A stretch of 37,921 nucleotides of DNA, from contig DASXLL010000301.1 in NCBI GenBank assembly GCA_036496265.1, positions 1-37,921 of the forward strand, given 5' to 3'. The notes beneath the pieces are model-generated. The model was not told the origin of the DNA. It saw only the letters and a program-made list of their open reading frames with translations, and made no database searches. Numbering within the stretch: position 1 is the first letter of the stretch; every line of letters begins with the position of its first letter. Shown here in pieces: positions 20,721-29,065 of this stretch. Both the position numbers and the translations under genes were made by a program. The stretch is from CAYLLN01 sp036496265. GTDB taxonomy: Bacteria; Planctomycetota; Planctomycetia; Pirellulales; Pirellulaceae.

Positions 20721-20737
20721 CAAACGGTATCACGACC
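20721..20737 (-). repeat. Right terminal inverted repeat of the IS1-type element
   Basis: CAAACGGTATCACGACC, the exact complement of the left end. A TTGACA hexamer (20709-20714) lies just inside and points outward. No matching -10 is formed with the present flank. Confidence 0.92.
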
Positions 20738-20745
20738 CTCCCCTG
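20738..20745. repeat. Target-site duplication, right copy
   Basis: CTCCCCTG, identical to 17587-17594. Confidence 0.88.
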
Positions 20746-21051
20746 CGCTTTCCCGCAATTTTTGAAAAGTCGCCATTTTTTGGTCCGGTTTTTCGGCGAA
20801 ATTGCAATGTACCTTAGGAGGGCCTACATTGCGCCTCGATTGATTCGTCGTCTCACCGCTTAGCCGCCGCCCCCAGGCGGCGTCATCCCTTAACGAATCG
20901 CCAGCCACCACTAACCTCGCGCTAAACTTTAGCGCACTGGCATTTCAATCGAAAATCCCAACTGCCCAACAAGCAACACCTTACAACCCGCGCTAAAGCC
21001 CTCCGTAATGAAAAAACTTTGAACTTTAGCGCGTTTCGGGAATCAACGTTT
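20746..21051. repeat. Intergenic region with four inverted-repeat pairs upstream of the oxidoreductase
   Basis: No gene is supported in these 306 bases. Hairpins: GCAATGTA/TACATTGC (20804-20832); GCCGCC/GGCGGC around 20863-20882; GCGCTAAA-C-TTTAGCGC, a perfect 17-bp palindrome (20919-20935); and CGCGCTAAAG/CTTTAGCGCG (20989-20998 and 21024-21033), sharing the same CGCTAAA half-site. The last pair ends 18 bases before the ATG at 21052. The repeated half-site suggests either a repeat family or operator sites. Confidence 0.65.
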
Positions 21052-22353
21052 ATGACCCAACGAGAAAAATCCCGCCGTCAATTCCTGGAATCGTCATCGC
21101 TCGCCGTCGCGGGCTCGCTGGCCGCCTTAACCGCGCCCAGAAATGTCCACGCCGCAGGTAGCGAAGAACTGAAAATCGGCCTCATCGGCTGCGGCGGTCG
21201 CGGCTCCGGCGCAGCATCCCAGGCGCTCAAGGCCGATTCCAAGGTCAAGCTCTGGGCCATGGCCGACGCCTTCGAAGATCGGCTGGAGCTGAGTCTGAAC
21301 AGTCTGGAAAAAATCGAAGAAGTCGCCCCCAAGCTCGAAGTCGCCAAAGAACGCCGCTTCATCGGCTTCGACGCCTACAAAAACGTCATCGAGTGCTGCG
21401 AGGTGGTGCTACTCTGCACTCCACCGCAGTTTCGACCGCTGCATCTGCAAGCCGCAGTCGCCGCCGGCAAACACGTCTTTGCAGAAAAGCCCGTCGCCGT
21501 CGATGCCCCCGGCGTCCGCCGCGTTTTGAAAATCTGTGAACAAGCCAAAGCCAAAAACCTCTCCGTCGTCTCCGGCCTCTGCCTCCGCTACAGCTATCCG
21601 TTTCAAGAGGCCGTCAAACGCATTCACGACGGTCAGATCGGTGACATTCAGACGCTGCAAGCCAACGACTATCGCGGCTCGATCTGGGTCAAGCCGCGAC
21701 TGCCGGAGTGGAGCGATATGACCTGGCAGATGAAGAATTGGTACTACTTCACCTGGCTCAGCGGCGATTTCAACGTCGAGCAGCACGTCCACTACCTCGA
21801 TGTCTGCTCGTGGCTCAAGGGCCAATATCCGATCAAAGCCGTCGGCCTCGGCGGCCGCCAGGTCCGCACCGGCCCCGAATACGGCCACATCTACGACCAC
21901 TTCTCCATAGTCTATGAATACGCCGACGAAACCAAGCTCATCAGCAACTGCCGCCAGATGGCCGGCTGCGCCAATGACATGAGCTGCCACGCTTACGGCA
22001 CCAAAGGCATCGCTCACCTCGGCGAGAAGCGCAACGGCATGACTATAAAAACCGGTGGCAAGACCGGCGGCGACGTCTGGAAATATACCGGCGAGGAAAA
22101 CAACCTCTACCAAACCGAGCACGACGAACTCTTTGCCTCCATCCGCAACGGCCGCCCCATCAACAACGGCGACTACATGGCCAAAAGCACCCTCGTCGCC
22201 ATCATGGGCCGCATGGCCGCCTACACCGGCCAAGCCATCACCTGGGAGATGGCCATAAACTCAGAAGAAGACCTCACCCCACCCGCCTACAACTGGAACG
22301 TAAAGCTCGAAGTGCCGCCAGTAGCAATGCCAGGCATAACGAAGTTTGTCTAA
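21052..22353 (+). CDS. Gfo/Idh/MocA-family oxidoreductase, Tat-exported
   Basis: 433 residues from the ATG at 21052; an upstream start at 21019 lies within the repeat. Tat signal SRRQFLESSSLAVAGSLAALT. The Rossmann motif GLIGCGGRGSG follows at about residue 46, and KHVFAEKPVAVDAPGVRRVL is the conserved EKP block binding the nicotinamide cofactor. The C-terminal alpha/beta dimerisation domain carries NVEQHVHYLDVCSWL, whose H/D residues are candidates for catalysis. Such Tat-exported dehydrogenases are abundant in planctomycetes and are thought to act on sugars or polyols outside the cytoplasm with tightly bound NADP; substrate not predictable. The stop overlaps the convergent next gene by four bases. 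Confidence 0.92.
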   Translation: MTQREKSRRQFLESSSLAVAGSLAALTAPRNVHAAGSEELKIGLIGCGGRGSGAASQALKADSKVKLWAMADAFEDRLELSLNSLEKIEEVAPKLEVAKERRFIGFDAYKNVIECCEVVLLCTPPQFRPLHLQAAVAAGKHVFAEKPVAVDAPGVRRVLKICEQAKAKNLSVVSGLCLRYSYPFQEAVKRIHDGQIGDIQTLQANDYRGSIWVKPRLPEWSDMTWQMKNWYYFTWLSGDFNVEQHVHYLDVCSWLKGQYPIKAVGLGGRQVRTGPEYGHIYDHFSIVYEYADETKLISNCRQMAGCANDMSCHAYGTKGIAHLGEKRNGMTIKTGGKTGGDVWKYTGEENNLYQTEHDELFASIRNGRPINNGDYMAKSTLVAIMGRMAAYTGQAITWEMAINSEEDLTPPAYNWNVKLEVPPVAMPGITKFV

Positions 22354-22970
22354 CCAGTCGGAGGCGAATCAAGCATTTCAATCTTGTGGCCGAGGAAATA
22401 GACCAGCCGCTCAAAATCTGCCTCATTATTAAACCACTCTCGAGCGACGGGAATTTGACCGTGAATCCAATCAAAGACGACAACCGATTTTGAATCGCGA
22501 AAGCCACGAAACTCGTTCCACCGAATCATGTCATCCTTGCCCACTGTGCGAATAGCAATTCCATCGGTTGAGAAGACGAACTCCGCGTCGACAGCCGCTG
22601 CAGCCCGTTTTGCAATGAACGCTCGTCTGAGCATGGGAAGATAGAAGCCGATGAAATAGAGCAACCCGCCAGCAACGGCCAGCCACAAGTATCCCACGGG
22701 TGCTGTGGGATGCTCAGCGATGAAAGCCATCGCGCCAATAACCATGCCGACTAAGACAACGATCGTGACGATCGGAAAGCCAGAACCATTCGAATTTCGT
22801 CCTTCCAACAAGGCGAACGCTTGCGAGAGGTCCGATTTGGTCAATTTCCCGGAGGCGTGGATCGGCGGGACTAACTGGGCATCGCGGGGTTCGCGAGTTT
22901 CCGTGTCGAGTCCTGCAGCAAACTGCGGCGATTCATAGGGATTAGGAGAAGGCTTATCTTGCGATGTCAT
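22350..22970 (-). CDS. YcxB-like membrane protein with NPYESP N-terminus
   Basis: 206 residues. It starts MTSQDKPSPNPYESPQ, a proline-rich lead typical of planctomycete membrane proteins. Two transmembrane helices follow (FPIVTIVVLVGMVIGAMAFIA and VGYLWLAVAGGLLYFIGFYL), then a soluble domain VFSTDGIAIRTVGKDDMIRWNEFRGFRDSKSVVVFDW that resembles the YcxB C-terminal/PH-like domain. Function unknown. Convergent 4-base overlap with the oxidoreductase. Confidence 0.75.
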   Translation of the reverse strand: MTSQDKPSPNPYESPQFAAGLDTETREPRDAQLVPPIHASGKLTKSDLSQAFALLEGRNSNGSGFPIVTIVVLVGMVIGAMAFIAEHPTAPVGYLWLAVAGGLLYFIGFYLPMLRRAFIAKRAAAAVDAEFVFSTDGIAIRTVGKDDMIRWNEFRGFRDSKSVVVFDWIHGQIPVAREWFNNEADFERLVYFLGHKIEMLDSPPTG

Positions 22971-23040
22971 GCGGCTGAAACGGCCCGTGAGCTAACATTT
23001 CAAAAGGCTTGAACCATCATGCCATCACTCTATCACAAGA

Positions 23041-23349
23041 TCATCCCTGGCGGCGAATCCAGTAGTTCGGCCGTCGCTTGGTATGCGCTACGGCGAGAAC
23101 AACGATTTCATCCTCGAAAAGTTCATAGCCGACGTAGTAGGGAAAGCGTTTCAAGAAGCAACGACGAAGATTGCGGCGCGAGCGAGTGGTTTCGAGACGG
23201 GCATACATGCCGGGCGATGCCTGAATGCGCAAAATCGCATCGCGATATTCCTCAATGAACTGGTCGCCCAGGCCTACTTCCCGCTCGTCGTACCATGCGG
23301 CGCCATCGACTAATTCATCTTCGGCTGCTTCGGCAACACGAAGTTTCAC
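23041..23349 (-). CDS. RelE/ParE-family toxin
   Basis: 102 residues from a GTG at 23349 that overlaps the antitoxin's TGA (GTGA), the classical coupled arrangement; an upstream GTG-type extension to 23403 would lie within the antitoxin. LRVAEAAEDELVDGAAWYDER is the ParE opening helix pair, FIEEYRDAILRIQASPGMYARL follows, and RRCFLKRFPYYVGYELFEDEIVVLAVAHTKRRPNYW is the terminal beta-hairpin block. The partner is the Unstab_antitox gene immediately upstream. Role: gyrase poison or mRNA interferase, not separable by sequence. Confidence 0.85.
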   Translation of the reverse strand: MKLRVAEAAEDELVDGAAWYDEREVGLGDQFIEEYRDAILRIQASPGMYARLETTRSRRNLRRCFLKRFPYYVGYELFEDEIVVLAVAHTKRRPNYWIRRQG

Positions 23350-23591
23350 GACTGCCGCCTTTGATGGACCCTTTGCCGTGCCCGCTCCAGCGACACCTGC
23401 CAATCATCGGTTTTCATTTCACCGCGTGCAACGGCTTCCGCACGGGCTTCGATTTCATCGGCCCACGCCGCTTCGACCACTTCGGGCGACTCGTGGACAT
23501 CCAAGCTGGCGAGAAGGTCTCTCGCCAAAACCGCCCTCTGCTCGATCGGCAAGCCCAGTGCCACGTCGCGAATTTGTTGAGCCGTTGTCAT
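23346..23591 (-). CDS. Addiction-module antitoxin (Unstab_antitox family)
   Basis: 81 residues. TTAQQIRDVALGLPIEQRAVLARDLLASLD is the conserved N-terminal helix pair of Unstab_antitox proteins. EVVEAAWADEIEARAEAVARGEM follows, matching the W..E...R......G pattern of the family. The gene lies first in the minus-strand pair and its stop overlaps the toxin's start codon. Expected to neutralise the toxin and repress the operon. Confidence 0.85.
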   Translation of the reverse strand: MTTAQQIRDVALGLPIEQRAVLARDLLASLDVHESPEVVEAAWADEIEARAEAVARGEMKTDDWQVSLERARQRVHQRRQS

Positions 23592-23635
23592 ACCAACATT
23601 GTAATAGCTTACGACACCGATTTTCCAGCCTGATC

Positions 23636-25141
23636 CTATCCCGCCCCAACTCCCCGATCAAACGCATCCTGATCGCGAAGACTCAGGGCGAGCGTCGATT
23701 CGAACAGCGTCGGCGCAATCGTCCAAACAGGTTGCTGATCCGTATGAGCGTTGCACTGCGAAGCAATCAGCGTGTACAGAAACTTGAACAGCCGCCGCGG
23801 CACGCGCAGCGACCGGAAAGCATCGATCATCCGGCCTTGAGTAACGCCGGGATCGAACAAGTCGGCAAGCTTCGGTGTCGTGCCAGACTTCGCACAAGCC
23901 CGAAGCCGAGCGTTGGCGATGTCGAACAGCGCCTCCCCGGTCCACTCAAACGACGGAATCATATTCTGCTTATCGAGCCGCGCCCGTTGATAAAAATCGC
24001 GCTCCTCACGTTCGATAAACCGTGTCAACTCGATCGGCAGCATCAGCTTCACACCGACGCCCGGATGCTTGAGAAATTTGTTATCCAGCATCGGCCAGAG
24101 CAGGGCTTTCATCAGCTCCGCCGAACCATTAACCAGATGCGGTTCATCCAGCCGATCGACCAGAACAACAATCCCACTATGTCCCAGTTGCTGCAGCAAC
24201 CCTTGCAACTTCATCAACAACTCATATCGATCATCGGTGCTGTCCTTATTCGGCAACGGCTGACCCGAAAGCTCGGCCGGCGAAAACTGCATCAGCACTC
24301 GCCGCAGCGGATTCGTCTCGCGAATGCCGACGCGCATCCGGCTGAGAATGCCGCGAGCCAGCCAGAACGCCTTCGATGCCTTCCAAACCCACGGAATGAA
24401 TCCCGCAAAGGGCACCACCGCAAACAGCCACAGCGGCCAGATGTAGTTCGCCTTCCCGTTCACCCAAAGTCCGATACAGAGAGCAATCCAAGCGACCAAC
24501 CACGCCCAACCCAACGCCAATGGCCACTGCGATTGCCAAGTTTGAAACTTCAGCCGTCGCCGGAGTCGATGCCAGCGAGCCGGAAATGTCTCCGCCGTCG
24601 ATTGGTCGTAACAGGCGGCGAGCAAAAGCAGGTCGCGAGCCTGATGTCGGTCGAGCTTGTCGATCGAGTTGGCATCAACATCGCAAATCACCGCCACGCT
24701 GGGCTGTTTCACATCGAGTATTCGATCGACGAGGCCCGTGACAGCCAGCGACAGAATCGCATCCATATGATCCCACAGCCGGAACTGCTTCAGCACTCGC
24801 TCCGACGTACGGTTCCGCTTGCTCAACCGGTCGCGAAACCGATCCAAAAATGGATTGAAGTCGTCGTAATGCACGACGAACAATCGCCGGCCTGGATTCC
24901 GCTCGTTGTAGCGCTCCAAATGCCGCGCAAGCTGCAGCCGCATCGCCGTTTTGCCGGATCCCTTCTCGCCAAAGATGATCGACGTCGCCGGCTCGGACGG
25001 ATCGCCATACACCTTGTCCCACGACGGATGAAACGTGCTCTCGATGCAGAACTCTTTGAAAACCGGGTCCGTCTGCGCATCTTCCTCGGCGAACGGATTG
25101 CGAGCGATGCCATGGTGATCGAGGAAGTCTTGAACTTTCAT
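23636..25141 (-). CDS. Membrane-associated P-loop NTPase, KAP-like
   Basis: 501 residues. Walker A is at 58-65 (GEKGSGKT) in TSIIFGEKGSGKTAMRLQLA. Two adjacent hydrophobic helices follow in the middle (about residues 206-228 WPLALGWAWLVAWIALCIGLW and 234-256 YIWPLWLFAVVPFAGFIPW). Walker B comes after them (GIVVLVDRLDEP). Membrane segments placed between Walker A and Walker B are the hallmark of the KAP family of NTPases. The N-terminus (FLDHHGIARNPFAEEDAQ) resembles ExeA-type ATPases. KAP proteins have been linked to membrane complexes and to phage defence, but no defence partner is obvious here. The gene lies 44 bases upstream of the addiction module on the same strand. Confidence 0.72.
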   Translation of the reverse strand: MKVQDFLDHHGIARNPFAEEDAQTDPVFKEFCIESTFHPSWDKVYGDPSEPATSIIFGEKGSGKTAMRLQLARHLERYNERNPGRRLFVVHYDDFNPFLDRFRDRLSKRNRTSERVLKQFRLWDHMDAILSLAVTGLVDRILDVKQPSVAVICDVDANSIDKLDRHQARDLLLLAACYDQSTAETFPARWHRLRRRLKFQTWQSQWPLALGWAWLVAWIALCIGLWVNGKANYIWPLWLFAVVPFAGFIPWVWKASKAFWLARGILSRMRVGIRETNPLRRVLMQFSPAELSGQPLPNKDSTDDRYELLMKLQGLLQQLGHSGIVVLVDRLDEPHLVNGSAELMKALLWPMLDNKFLKHPGVGVKLMLPIELTRFIEREERDFYQRARLDKQNMIPSFEWTGEALFDIANARLRACAKSGTTPKLADLFDPGVTQGRMIDAFRSLRVPRRLFKFLYTLIASQCNAHTDQQPVWTIAPTLFESTLALSLRDQDAFDRGVGAG

Positions 25142-25342
25142 GCGAGTTCACGAGGGATCCAGAAAGAGACGGTCATTGACAATTGAATTTAGCATTCAGT
25201 GTAGTTATTCCTCCGAGGCTTCATTTGACCCGACGGCTTAAATTTCCACACACGACAACCACGTTACCCTCTCACTTTTCGACTTTTTGGTCGGTATATT
25301 GGCCGTCAGCAACTCAACCTTTAACAAATCAAAGGCCCTCTC

Positions 25343-26263
25343 ATGAAACGCGCCACACGCCGCCAATTCCTCGCTTCGTCCGCCGGAGTCGCCGCTGCGG
25401 CCGCCTTGCCGCGTTTGGCTGCGGCCCAAGGGAAGCAGCCGCCGTTTAAGATTTCGCTGGCCGAATGGTCGCTGCACCGGACATTGAAAGAAGGCAAGCT
25501 CGACAATCGCGATTTCGCGAAAACGGCGAAAGAGGATTACGGCATCGAGGCAATCGAGTACGTGAATCAGTTCTTCAAGGACAAAGCGAAGGACACGGCC
25601 TATATCGCGGAGCTGAAAAAGCGGGCGGAGGATTTGGGCGTCAAAACGCTCCTCATCATGTGCGACGGCGAAGGGGCGCTGGGCGATTCGGATGCCGCCA
25701 AGCGGACGACGGCGGTGGAAAATCATCACAAGTGGGTCGAGGCGGCGCAGGCTCTTGGATGCCACTCGATTCGAGTCAATGCCCAGTCGAACGCGAAGCT
25801 CGCGCCCGAAGAACAGCAAAAACTGGCGGCGGATGGGCTGCGCCGGTTATCGGAATTTGCCGCGCCGCACGGCATCAATGTGATCGTGGAAAATCATGGC
25901 GGCATGTCGAGCGATGGCTCCTGGCTGACGGGCGTGATGAAGCTCGTCGATCGCAAAAACTGCGGCACGCTGCCCGACTTCGGCAATTTCCGGCTCGGTG
26001 AAGGGAAGGAATACGACAAGTACAAGGGCGTGGATGAGCTGATGCAGTTCGCGAAGGCCGTGAGCGCGAAAAGCTATGATTTCGACGAAGCCGGCAATGA
26101 AACCAAGATCGATTACTTCAAGATGATGGACATTGTCGTCAAATCGCACGGCTATCACGGCTATTGCGGCATCGAATACGAAGGCACCCGACTGAGCGAG
26201 CCCGAAGGGATTAAAGCGACAAAGAAGCTGCTGGAGCGGATCCGCGAGAAAATGTCGGCTTAA
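25343..26263 (+). CDS. TIM-barrel sugar phosphate isomerase/epimerase-like protein, Tat-exported
   Basis: 306 residues. Tat signal ATRRQFLASSAGVAAAAALPRLAAA. The barrel pattern of AP_endonuc_2/xylose-isomerase-like proteins is visible: FKISLAEWSLHR (strand 1), YGIEAIEYVNQF, VKTLLIMCDGEG, CHSIRVNAQSN, INVIVENHGGMSSD (E and H metal ligands), CGTLPDFGNF, KSYDFDEAG and YCGIEYEGTRLSEPEG. These exported isomerases often occur with Gfo/Idh/MocA enzymes in planctomycete sugar catabolism; one is 3 kb away in this window. Substrate unknown. Confidence 0.9.
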   Translation: MKRATRRQFLASSAGVAAAAALPRLAAAQGKQPPFKISLAEWSLHRTLKEGKLDNRDFAKTAKEDYGIEAIEYVNQFFKDKAKDTAYIAELKKRAEDLGVKTLLIMCDGEGALGDSDAAKRTTAVENHHKWVEAAQALGCHSIRVNAQSNAKLAPEEQQKLAADGLRRLSEFAAPHGINVIVENHGGMSSDGSWLTGVMKLVDRKNCGTLPDFGNFRLGEGKEYDKYKGVDELMQFAKAVSAKSYDFDEAGNETKIDYFKMMDIVVKSHGYHGYCGIEYEGTRLSEPEGIKATKKLLERIREKMSA

Positions 26264-26504
26264 CGCCCTTACTGCCGAAGGACTCAATTTGTGATGCAGA
26301 CCGACGAGGGCCTCGACGATCCACTTTGACAGATGTCAATTTAGGCAAACTTGGACGCCCCACTTTGCCGGTTTTGCCGTTGTTGCGCTTTGACCGCAAA
26401 GCTACCATCCGCCTGCCCGCCGGGCGACGAGCGGCTAATTGCTTGCGCTGGCGCAGAATTAAGTGGGTGCCCGCGCCGCTGTCGGCTTTTCGGGCATCAA
26501 GACC

Positions 26505-27332
26505 ATGAAGCCGTGGCTGCTAATATCGCTCCTTCTACTAAGCTGCCTCGCCGGCTGCAAGGAAGGACCGTTTGCGCCGCCGGCCGGCTCAACCAAAGCC
26601 GCGGCGGTCTTTCCGCAGCCGCAGCAATCGCCGGCGATCGCGGCTCAGGTGCAGGACCTCAATCGTCGCGTCGGCCAGCTTGATCTCAACAACGCGGACC
26701 TGCATCGGCAGCTGGCTCAGGCGGAACAGGCCCGGCAGACGTCGCAAGATCAGGTCTCGCTGTTGCAAAAGCAGCTCGGCGAAATGACCAATCGCCTAAA
26801 GGACACACAGGTCGCGAAGACAGAGGCCGAAAAGCAAGTTTCCGCCATTCAAGCTTCCACTCGCGCCCGCGGCGGCGCGACGATCACCGCCAACAACAGC
26901 ATTCGCCAATCGCTTGCGCTAGTAACGATACCCGGCCTCGATGTGCGTCAGGACGGCGAAGTGATCCGCATCGAAGTGCCCAGCGACAAACTGTTCACAC
27001 CCGGCACGGCTCAATTGCAAACCGACGGCACGCGGATTCTCGATGAAGTCGCGGCGGCGGTGCATCGCCAGTATCCGCGGCAGCGAATTGTCGTTGAAGC
27101 CCACACCGATGATTCGCTCAGCACAAATCCAACTGCGGCCCATGCGCTGACCACTGGCCAGGCCCAGGCCGTCTTCCAGGCGCTGGTGCAGCGAGGCCGG
27201 CTGCCCGCGCGGCAACTTTCCGTTCTCGCCATGGGCGAAAATCACCCGCTCGCTTCGAATGCCACCCCCGCCGGCAAAGCCAAAAACCGGCGGATCGAAA
27301 TCGTCGTGTATCCTGACACGATTGACGGGTAA
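26505..27332 (+). CDS. OmpA-family (Pal-like) lipoprotein with coiled coil
   Basis: 275 residues from the ATG at 26505. Lipoprotein signal MKPWLLISLLLLSCLAGC (C18 lipidated). Residues about 45-125 form a coiled coil (VQDLNRRVGQLDLNNADLHR, AEQARQTSQDQVSLLQKQLGEM). The C-terminal OmpA domain includes LDEVAAAVHRQYPRQRIVVEAHTDD, TTGQAQAVFQALVQRGRLPA and NRRIEIVVYPD, the last two holding the residues that bind diaminopimelate in peptidoglycan. It would tether the outer membrane to the cell wall. An in-frame earlier start at 26463 lacks a signal sequence. Confidence 0.9.
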   Translation: MKPWLLISLLLLSCLAGCKEGPFAPPAGSTKAAAVFPQPQQSPAIAAQVQDLNRRVGQLDLNNADLHRQLAQAEQARQTSQDQVSLLQKQLGEMTNRLKDTQVAKTEAEKQVSAIQASTRARGGATITANNSIRQSLALVTIPGLDVRQDGEVIRIEVPSDKLFTPGTAQLQTDGTRILDEVAAAVHRQYPRQRIVVEAHTDDSLSTNPTAAHALTTGQAQAVFQALVQRGRLPARQLSVLAMGENHPLASNATPAGKAKNRRIEIVVYPDTIDG

Positions 27333-27439
27333 TCGGATTTGCCGGATGCAATTGCACGGCCGCTGTGCTCTACTAAACGCAGCGTCGCAATCCCTCCCTC
27401 GGCTTCCTCTAAGGAGCCTCCTCTCTCAGGAGCAATGTC

Positions 27440-28990
27440 ATGGCGAGTCAAGATCGTCGCGCATTTCTGGAATCGGTTGGCTGCGGAATGCTGATCGCGG
27501 GATTGGGAGGCACACTTGCTCAGGAACTTGGCTTGGCGGGGGCGCTGGCGGATAGCGAGCCGATGCCGCTGTCGTTTGGGCCGTACGACGCGCTGGTCGA
27601 TCTGATGCAGAGCACGCCGCCTGAGAAGTTGCAGCAGATGTTGGTCGCGAAGCTTCAGCGCGGCGATGTCGAACTGAAGCAGATAATGGCGGCAGGGGCG
27701 TTGGCGAATGCCGAGGCGTTTGGCGGCGAAGATTACACGGGATTTCACACGGCGATGGCCATGCTGCCGGCGCTGAACATGCTGGAGCTATTGCCGAGCG
27801 AACGGCAGGCGCTGCCGGTTTTAAAGGTCCTTTATCGCAACACGGCACAGATTCAAGCGCTTGGAGGTCCGGCGAAGAAGACGCTGCGGCAAATGCACGC
27901 GGCGGAGGAAGCGACCGTCGAAAGCCGGGAGATTGCGATTCGCGATGCGTGCCGCGTCGGCGATGTCGAAAAAGCCGAACGGCTGTTCGCTCCGCTGTCT
28001 GGTGCCCCGCTCGACGAAGTGTTCAACACGCTGCAGCCGGTAATGCAGGACGACATCAACGTGCATCGGTTCGTTTTCGCTCATCGCACGCGTGGCCTGG
28101 CTGAATTATTGGGAAAGGATTACGCCTACACGATTCTGCGCCAATGCGTCCATTTTTCGTGCGACCACGAACGGAACCGCATCGACGGCAAGCGGGCCGA
28201 GTCGCCGATCCGGGCACTAATGCCCAAGCTGCTCGATCAATACAAATTGGCCGAGCCAAAGTTCGGAAATCGCGATCCGGGTGACGCAGCTGTCGAGGCG
28301 CTTGCTCGCACGATTTATCAAGGTCCGCCGGAACGCTCGGCCGATGCCGCGGCCGCCGCGCTGGCCGATGGAATCAGCCCTGAAGTCGTCGGCGAGGCGA
28401 TTTCGCTCGCTTCGAACATGATGGTGCTCAAGCAAGGGCCGGAAAATTGGCGAACGCACGGCGATTCGTCGGGCGTGCATTCGTCAGATGCCACCAACGC
28501 CTTCCGCAACATGGCACGTGTCGCTCAGCCGAGACATGCAGCCAGCGGACTGGTTGTGGCGGCCTATCATGTGGCAGTTCACACGCCGCACAAGGGTGAC
28601 GCGTATCCACTGCCGGGCCATCGGGCGACGATCAATTCGACTGATCCGACAAGACTGCTCGACGAGGCCGAAGACGCGATTCGCAACAATAACCAAGGCC
28701 GCGCGGCAGCCGCGATCGCCATCTACTGCGAATCCGGCCACTCACCGGACGCCGCTTACCAGCGAATGCTCAAATACACCATCAGCGAAGACGGCCGGCT
28801 GCACGGTGAGAAGTATTTTCAGACCGTGCAGGAAGAGTTTCGCACCACGCGGCCGGCGTTTCGGTGGCGGCATTTAGTTGGATTGGCCCGCGTTACGGCT
28901 AGTGCGTATGGCTACGACCGCAACGACAAATATTTTGGCCGCGCGCCGGGATATGAGGAGGCATGCCGGTTGTTGAAGGTAACGGCATAG
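27440..28990 (+). CDS. Tat-exported protein of unknown function (mostly helical)
   Basis: 516 residues. The signal DRRAFLESVGCGMLIAGLGG is Tat-like. The rest is predominantly alpha-helical, with many LxxL/AxxA spacings (LVDLMQSTPPEKLQQMLVAK, SADAAAAALADGISPEVVGE) and His-rich stretches (FVFAHRTRGLAEL, FSCDHERNRIDG, VVAAYHVAVHTPHKGD) that could bind metal. I do not recognise the family. Shine-Dalgarno-like CAGGAG lies eight bases before the ATG. It is followed closely by the TPR gene, so the two may be cotranscribed. Confidence 0.8.
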   Translation: MASQDRRAFLESVGCGMLIAGLGGTLAQELGLAGALADSEPMPLSFGPYDALVDLMQSTPPEKLQQMLVAKLQRGDVELKQIMAAGALANAEAFGGEDYTGFHTAMAMLPALNMLELLPSERQALPVLKVLYRNTAQIQALGGPAKKTLRQMHAAEEATVESREIAIRDACRVGDVEKAERLFAPLSGAPLDEVFNTLQPVMQDDINVHRFVFAHRTRGLAELLGKDYAYTILRQCVHFSCDHERNRIDGKRAESPIRALMPKLLDQYKLAEPKFGNRDPGDAAVEALARTIYQGPPERSADAAAAALADGISPEVVGEAISLASNMMVLKQGPENWRTHGDSSGVHSSDATNAFRNMARVAQPRHAASGLVVAAYHVAVHTPHKGDAYPLPGHRATINSTDPTRLLDEAEDAIRNNNQGRAAAAIAIYCESGHSPDAAYQRMLKYTISEDGRLHGEKYFQTVQEEFRTTRPAFRWRHLVGLARVTASAYGYDRNDKYFGRAPGYEEACRLLKVTA

Positions 28991-29065
28991 CCGATGCTGG
29001 TGAGTTTGTAGCAGCTTCGACCCGTTGGATCAGTCCGCAGCACTATGCGGCGGCGGACAATGCGC

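Larger units (their letters stand above)
17595..20737. mobile_element. IS1-family mobile element with passenger genes (3143 bp)
   Basis: The left end reads GGTCGTGATACCGTTTG (17595-17611) and the right end is its exact reverse complement (20721-20737). Weaker similarity continues inward (GTAAAG versus GTCAAG after 7 bases). The flanks are an 8-bp direct repeat CTCCCCTG at 17587-17594 and 20738-20745, as expected for IS1-family target duplication. The ends begin with GGT, like IS1. Inside are a DDE transposase (18926-19756), a zinc-ribbon/Myb-like protein, a ribbon-helix-helix-like protein, two unassigned small proteins, four or five hairpin terminators and a structured non-coding stretch with a tRNA-like fold. 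Perfect ends and duplication imply recent insertion. It lies between the PSD1 operon and the oxidoreductase gene and disrupts no recognised gene. Confidence 0.9.

Noticed and set aside
23225..25186. 653-residue plus-strand open frame
   Set aside because: It is the antisense of the addiction module and the KAP-like NTPase, has arginine/proline-rich shadow composition and no domain.
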